Of a stretch of DNA of 44,040 nt, positions 40,119 through 44,040 are shown in pieces. Origin of the DNA: Nocardia sp. SYP-A9097. Its GTDB lineage: Bacteria > Actinomycetota > Actinomycetes > Mycobacteriales > Mycobacteriaceae. The position numbers and the translations under genes were made by a program. Each line of letters opens with the position of its first letter. Positions within the stretch are counted from its first letter, which is position 1. The stretch lies in contig NZ_WJIC01000044.1 of NCBI RefSeq assembly GCF_009649815.1, positions 1 to 44,040 of the forward strand. The letters are read 5' to 3'. The notes beneath the pieces were generated by a model. That model did no database searches, had not been told where the DNA came from, and saw only the letters and a program-made list of their open reading frames with translations.

Positions 40119-40865
40119 ATGGATTTGGGACTTACCGGGCGCACTGCCCTCATTACCGGAGCCTCGGCGGGCATAGGTGTGGCCGTCGCGGAGGTGCTCG
40201 CCGCCGAAGGCTGCCAGCTGCACCTGGCCGCACGTGGCAAGGAGCGGTTGGACGAGATCGCCGACCGACTGCGCGCCGAATACGGCGTGCGGATCGAGAC
40301 TCATCGTGCCGACCTGCGGGACCAAGCCGATATCGAGCGCCTCGCCGAGGTGACCGACGGCCCGCATATCCTGGTCAACAACGCCGGCGATATCCCCGCC
40401 GGATCGCTTGCGGCCGTGGACGATACGGCTTGGCGGCACGGCTGGGAGCTCAAGGTCTTCGGATATATCAACCTCACCCGGCTCGTCTACGCCCGCATGA
40501 AGCGGCACGGGCGCGGCGTCATCATCAATGACATCGGCGCGGCGGGGGAGCGCCCCGATTTCGACTACATCGCCGGCAGTACCGGCAACGCCGCGCTCAT
40601 GGCCTTCACCCGCGCCCTGGGTGGTCGCAGTTGGCGCGACGGTATCCGCGTGGTGGGCATCAATCCCGGCCCGGTCGCGACCGAACGCATCACCAAGCTC
40701 ATCGATTCCAGTGATCGCTTCCGTGCCATGGCGGCGGATTTCCCCTTCGCCCGCCCGGCCACACCGCGCGAAATCGCGGACGCGGCAGCGTTTCTCGCCT
40801 CGGATCGCTCGGCCTACACCTCCGGAACGATCCTCACCGTCGACGCTGGGCTCAGCGCCGCCTGA
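40119..40865 (+). CDS. Short-chain dehydrogenase/reductase, atypical subfamily
   Basis: SDR protein of 248 residues from ATG 40119, 31 bases after the previous SDR stop. Nucleotide motif TGASAGIGVAVAEVLAAEG; NNAGDIPAGSL; the active-site region reads FDYIAGSTGNAALMAFTRALGG in part (DYIAGSTGNAALMAFTRALG), with Tyr present but without Lys four residues later. The ending GTILTVDAGLSAA is typical. The GNAALMAFTRALGG form is a recognisable actinobacterial SDR subgroup with no well-known substrate. Followed by a terminator. Confidence 0.9.
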   Translation: MDLGLTGRTALITGASAGIGVAVAEVLAAEGCQLHLAARGKERLDEIADRLRAEYGVRIETHRADLRDQADIERLAEVTDGPHILVNNAGDIPAGSLAAVDDTAWRHGWELKVFGYINLTRLVYARMKRHGRGVIINDIGAAGERPDFDYIAGSTGNAALMAFTRALGGRSWRDGIRVVGINPGPVATERITKLIDSSDRFRAMAADFPFARPATPREIADAAAFLASDRSAYTSGTILTVDAGLSAA

Positions 40866-40874
40866 ATATGCGAC

Positions 40875-40905
40875 GGCCCGGCACCCCAACCGATGCCGGG
40901 CCCTT
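40875..40905 (+). terminator. Terminator after the SDR gene
   Basis: Stem GGCCCGGCA (40875-40883) with TGCCGGGCC (40894-40902), followed by CTTTC. Nine base pairs, ten-base loop; lies between convergent genes. Confidence 0.75.
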
Positions 40906-40917
40906 TCATGAAGGGAG

Positions 40918-41259
40918 TCAACGACTCCCGAAGGATCCGGTGGGCACCCACTGGCGCAGGAACGAGCGGAAGGGATCGCGATTCCACTGATCGCGGTTGT
41001 CCCAGTGGTCGTGCCGATCGCGCCAGTCGTCGCGGTCCCACGGATTGTTCCGATCCCAGGGGTTATTGCGATCCCAGGGATTGTTCCAGTCGTCTCGGTC
41101 ATCCCAGTGCGGCCGATTCACCGCGGTGACATCCGGTCCGGCAGGGGTGTCTGCCAGTGCTGGAATCGATACCGCGGCAAGGGGAATCATGGCGATCGAC
41201 CCGGCCACAACCACCCGGGCGATCAGCCGTCGTGCGGAATTGTTTCTCGTCGAGCTCAT
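40918..41259 (-). CDS. Small secreted protein with NNPWDR repeats
   Basis: Secreted protein of 113 residues (start ATG 41259; ATG 41268 also possible). Signal peptide: basic start (RNNSARRLIAR), hydrophobic core (VVVAGSIAMIPLAAVSI) and cleavage motif ALA before DTPAG. The mature part is dominated by Trp/Asp/Arg/Asn, with NNPWDR three times in tandem followed by DDWRDRHDHWDNRDQW, and ends with SFLRQWVPTGSFGSR. The repeats are also exact-length 18-base DNA repeats (41032-41085). Possible roles include binding a cation or a cell-wall polymer; nothing supports one. Confidence 0.75.
   Translation of the reverse strand: MSSTRNNSARRLIARVVVAGSIAMIPLAAVSIPALADTPAGPDVTAVNRPHWDDRDDWNNPWDRNNPWDRNNPWDRDDWRDRHDHWDNRDQWNRDPFRSFLRQWVPTGSFGSR
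41032..41085 (-). repeat. Three 18-bp coding repeats
   Basis: Units at 41068-41085, 41050-41067 and 41032-41049 (in coding order), each encoding NNPWDR with a few synonymous changes. They lie wholly inside the secreted protein gene and are suited to slippage-driven length change. Confidence 0.85.
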
Positions 41260-41388
41260 GCCGTTCACTGTGCCGAACTTCGTCGCCGAAAAGGTATGGC
41301 ATGAACAGAGTTCGGTGAGAATTCAGGGTCCGGGTAGTCCGACGGTATGACGGGTTCCCGGGGTCGTCCCCGAGAACCCTTGTGCGAC

Positions 41389-42159
41389 TCAGTAGTGCGT
41401 GCCGCCGTCGATGCGGATCTCGGTGCCGGTGATGAACGCGCCGTCATCGGAGGCGAGCATGGCGACCACGCCGGCGACGGTATCCGGCGAGGCGAAGCCC
41501 TGGCCGATGCCCGGGATCAGCTTCATGAACAGGCTCAGATCGGCGTCCGCGGGCAGGCCCGGGCCGCGGCCGTCGGTCATATCGCTCGAAATCGAGCCCG
41601 GCGCAACGGCAACCACGCGCAGGCCCTGCTTGCTGTATTCCGCGGCGAGCGCGTGCGTCATGGACATGATGCCGCCCTTGGACGCGGCGTACGCGGTCAT
41701 GTACGGGTGCGCGAAGAACGCCGAGGTCGAGGTGAAGTTGACGATTACGCCCCTATTCGATTCCAGCAGTGCCGGAAGCGATTCGCGAATCATCAGGAAG
41801 GTACCGGTCAAATTCACGGTAATGATCTTGGTGAAGTCCTCGAGCGGCATCTCATGGGTGTGCGCGGACCGCAGAATCCCGGCGGCGTTGATCAGCGCGT
41901 CCAGCCCGCCGAGCGTCTCGACGGCGGTGGCGACACCCGCCCGCACCGAATCCTCATTACCGATATCAATGGTGACCGTGCTGAGCCGCTCCGCATTACC
42001 GTTCTCCGCGGCCTGCTTGGCGGTCTCGGCCAACCCCGCCTCATTGATATCGGCGGCCACAACCTGCCCGCCCTCGGCGAGTACGCGATGCACGGTGGCC
42101 CGGCCGATACCCGAGCCCGCGCCGGTGATGAGTACTCGGCGATCGGTGAAACGCTCCAT
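41389..42159 (-). CDS. Short-chain dehydrogenase/reductase
   Basis: Classical SDR of 256 residues. TGAGSGIGRATVHRVLAEGG nucleotide motif, NAAGILRSAHT, a catalytic Ser in NFTSTSAFF and intact YxxxK in AYAASKGGIMSM, then VAPGSISSDMT and the C-terminal FITGTEIRIDGGTHY. NAD(P)-dependent alcohol or ketone oxidoreduction is expected; the substrate is unknown. ATG start at 42159, divergent from a TetR gene over a palindrome, which suggests that the TetR protein represses it. Confidence 0.93.
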   Translation of the reverse strand: MERFTDRRVLITGAGSGIGRATVHRVLAEGGQVVAADINEAGLAETAKQAAENGNAERLSTVTIDIGNEDSVRAGVATAVETLGGLDALINAAGILRSAHTHEMPLEDFTKIITVNLTGTFLMIRESLPALLESNRGVIVNFTSTSAFFAHPYMTAYAASKGGIMSMTHALAAEYSKQGLRVVAVAPGSISSDMTDGRGPGLPADADLSLFMKLIPGIGQGFASPDTVAGVVAMLASDDGAFITGTEIRIDGGTHY

Positions 42160-42210
42160 TGCGAAGTCTCCTTTTCGATTCCAACCTCTTGCTTGTCACG
42201 CTACGCCCAT

Positions 42211-42227
42211 ATGGCACGGCGTGCCAT
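42211..42227. promoter_or_regulatory. TetR-type operator palindrome
   Basis: ATGGCAC-GGC-GTGCCAT, perfect 7-bp arms, in the 124-base gap between the divergent SDR and TetR genes. Likely operator of the adjacent regulator. Confidence 0.65.
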
Positions 42228-42283
42228 GCTGACATCCCAGCGACTAGGATTGTCTTCCACATACCCGAGCCGGAGGAGGCGGA

Positions 42284-42901
42284 GTGCCCGTATCGCACCC
42301 TCGACCAGCATTGTCCCGGCCCACCCTGGCTGAACGCCGCAAGTCCGAAACCCGCCTGGATATCGCGCGTATCGCGGCCCGCCTCTTCGCCGAACACGGC
42401 ACCAACGAGGTCACCGCCGACCGCATCGCCGCCGAAGCCGGCATCGCCCTGCGCACCTTCTACCGCTACGCGCGCACCAAACAGGACGCCGTCGAACCCA
42501 TGCTCACCACGGGCGCCCAGCGCTGGTTCGAGGCCATCGCCTCCGGCCCGCGCCGCCTCCCCACCCTCGCGGATCTCGAATCCGCCGCCGTCCGCTCTCT
42601 GACCGTCGACGACGGCGACGACTTCGAACTCACCCGCGGCCTACTCCAAGCCATGGAAACCGATCCCGCCCTCCGCGCCGTCTGGCACCGCATCAATATG
42701 GAGGGCGAACGCGAATTGCGAAGAGTCCTCACCGATTTGGCCGGACCGCAAGCCGACCCGGTGCACCTGCGCCTGCTCGCCGCGGCGGCCGCCGGAGCGA
42801 TTCGAATCTCGCTGGAACAGTGGGCCGCGGCGAGCGCCGGGGGAGAGGCCCCCGCCGCCCTCGTCGTCCGCTGCATGCGCGCACTGGGCGCCGGCGTCTA
42901 G
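42284..42901 (+). CDS. TetR-family transcriptional regulator
   Basis: Regulator of 205 residues from GTG 42284 (GGAGGAGGCGGA just upstream). The helix-turn-helix covers about residues 20-65: SETRLDIARIAARLFAEHG, EVTADRIAAEAGIALRTFYRY. Lys-Gln-Asp-Ala opens the ligand domain (TKQDAVEPML), which ends in an Ala-rich helix (LAAAAAGAIRISLEQWAA). Divergent from an SDR gene; a control role over it through the palindrome at 42211-42227 is likely. Confidence 0.92.
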   Translation: MPVSHPRPALSRPTLAERRKSETRLDIARIAARLFAEHGTNEVTADRIAAEAGIALRTFYRYARTKQDAVEPMLTTGAQRWFEAIASGPRRLPTLADLESAAVRSLTVDDGDDFELTRGLLQAMETDPALRAVWHRINMEGERELRRVLTDLAGPQADPVHLRLLAAAAAGAIRISLEQWAAASAGGEAPAALVVRCMRALGAGV

Positions 42902-42962
42902 TCCGGCGTTTCGCGCCCGACGGCAACGACTTGACCTGCGCCCCCACCCCGAACACCCCCAA

Positions 42963-43330
42963 CCGGTCATCCTGGTCCACGGCATCCATGCCGCCCCTTC
43001 ATCAACTCCCCCTATGCGTTGAATATGCAGGACTCCGTCTACGACGCCCTCCGCCCGACCTGCTGGGTTGCGTAGGGATGCTTCCCATCTCGGACTTCAT
43101 CACCAACCTCCAGGCGGCCGGCGTCTACGCCCCCTAGGTCCACTACACCATCCTCCTCACCCGAGCCGGCATGGAAGTAATCCCGTACATCAGCGGCTAC
43201 CGCGAGACGCCCAACGCCACAAACCTTGTCCTGCAAGACATCTGCCCGGTGAACCTGCCCGGTGAACCTGGCCGGCCGCAACAACATCTCGGTAGACCCC
43301 ACCGTGGCAGCCCTAATGCTCAACACCTAG
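42963..43330 (+). pseudogene. Decayed secreted lipase
   Basis: Pieces of a class 2 secreted triacylglycerol lipase can be read in three frames. PVILVHGI (from 42963) matches the N-terminal oxyanion-hole strand; VHYTILLTRAGMEVIPYISGY and ETPNATNLVLQDICPVNL (shown separately, about 43138-43250) match the C-terminal catalytic region of such lipases; NNISVDPTVAALMLNT then ends at TAG 43328-43330. Frame is broken by a perfect 13-base tandem duplication (43243-43255, 43256-43268) and by other stops, including TAG near 43136. The nucleophile elbow region is missing. No other gene was seen here. Confidence 0.75.
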
Positions 43331-43461
43331 TCCCCGAAATCCCCTGCGCCCCAGTCCGACGCCCTATATCTGACCCTTCAAATCCGGTAGATGAACCAAC
43401 CGGATGACGAATTCGGTTGTGCCGCTTGCTAACTAGAGCATCTGAAGCTAGCTTAGGTCAC

Positions 43462-43932
43462 ATGGTTCGAAGTCCTGCATGGACGCGGGATGAGTTGATC
43501 CTGGCGTGCGATCTGGTGATGCAAAACGGCTGGCGCGAGCTGCGGCAGAACGATCCCCGAGTCGCCGAACTCTCAGATTTGCTGCGTTCACTTCCGATCC
43601 ATCCGGCAGAGGCGCGTCCTGAGTCCTTTCGGAGTCCGGACAGCGTCTCCCGAAAGACAACAGATCTGGCTACTCAGCACCCCGACTTTTCGGGTAGGCC
43701 TACGCGCGGTGGTGCGCTGGATCGGATAGTCCTGCAGGAGTTTCTATCCACGCCGGAAGCGATGCACTCGGAAGCGGAGCGGCTTCGTGAATGGCGGATG
43801 CTCCTTCTCCCGAAAATCGTCGGAGACGATACCGATGGACCGGACCGATTGGGTGTCGAGGCCGACGCTCGTGCTCTCGCTGCGCTGATGGCGCAGCAGC
43901 GGTTCAAACCTCCTCTAGTGGGTCGGATTTGA
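43462..43932 (+). pseudogene. HNH endonuclease, N-terminal part, cut by an IS element
   Basis: From ATG 43462 the frame encodes 156 residues. The start SPAWTRDELILACDLVMQNGW and then LSDLLRSLPIHPAEARPESFRSP are the N-terminal domain of HNH-type restriction endonucleases (methylcytosine-directed McrA-like group). The catalytic HNH zinc part that should follow at the C-terminus is absent. The last four codons (VGRI) and the stop are already in the end of an IS630-type element, with a TA dinucleotide at the junction (43916-43917). The gene is therefore truncated by insertion; the rest may lie beyond the window on the other side of the element. Confidence 0.75.
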
Positions 43933-44040
43933 AGTCTTTGGACGGTCGGCCTTGGTGAGGATCTGCTCGGCGGTCTTGGTCCAGACGAACGGTTTCGCGC
44001 GGGGGTTCCAGCCGTTGATGAACTCGCGGATCTTGGTGGT
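43915..44040 (-). mobile_element. IS630-family transposase, C-terminal end (runs off the window)
   Basis: On the minus strand, from the window edge to the stop TAG at 43915-43917, the frame reads TTKIREFINGWNPRAKPFVWT and then KTAEQILTKADR. This is the C-terminal end of an IS630-type DDE transposase (compare the family form GWN---KPFVWTKTADEIL). The element end is probably at about 43918, next to a TA target dinucleotide. Only about 123 bases of the element are in this window. Confidence 0.85.

Noticed and set aside
41032..41085. CRISPR-like repeat array
   Set aside because: The 18-base units are directly adjacent without spacers and encode a protein repeat in frame.

Overview
This is a high-G+C actinobacterial chromosome segment, most likely from Nocardia or a close relative (inference). 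Three things point there. The conserved genes follow the order known from Mycobacterium tuberculosis (pfkA, gatB, lppZ, a DoxX gene, cfp6, ilvB-ilvN-ilvC). There are two copies of the actinobacterial pair XRE/DUF5753 regulator plus DUF397 protein. There is also an actinobacterial WXG100-type toxin locus. No rRNA, tRNA or CRISPR array was seen.

Layout. 1-4054: a NarL-type two-component pair and a Ser/Thr kinase (+). 4285-5363: first XRE/DUF5753-DUF397 pair. 5370-6401: pfkA (-). 6471-12360: a minus-strand block read as histidine kinase, response regulator, Ser/Thr kinase and two serine-hydrolase lipoproteins. 12543-16182: a small unknown protein and a MacB/FtsX-type ABC exporter, divergent from that block. 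16197-17711: gatB. 17724-26941: an accessory island bounded by two near-identical 40-bp direct repeats, each also a hairpin terminator. The island holds an unknown protein, a WXG100-like protein, a YbaB/EbfC-like protein, a very large polymorphic toxin, a SUKH-like immunity protein, a group of small minus-strand genes and the second XRE/DUF5753-DUF397 pair.

27006-36099 is a conserved block: LppZ-like lipoprotein, DoxX protein, ilvD, Cfp6-like PH protein, then ilvB-ilvN-ilvC behind a leader peptide and attenuator. 36103-42901 is accessory metabolism and regulation: a DUF4386 membrane protein with a TetR regulator, a DUF6247/RelE-like toxin-antitoxin pair, a PadR regulator with short-chain dehydrogenases, a repeat-bearing secreted protein, and another SDR/TetR pair. 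42963-44040 is decaying DNA: a lipase pseudogene and an HNH-endonuclease gene cut by an IS630-type element that runs off the window.

The most interesting locus is 17805-24402. The toxin carries an N-terminal WXG100-like targeting domain (separated from the rest by an apparent one-base frameshift), a long disordered linker, an internal zinc-metallopeptidase-like domain with HEFAH, and a C-terminal domain resembling YwqJ-type deaminases. A SUKH-3-like immunity gene starts two bases after it. Regulatory sites that can be read directly include a branched-chain amino acid leader peptide with terminator, palindromes next to TetR genes, and a perfect ATGT-N8-ACAT PadR-type operator inside a promoter beside a padR gene.
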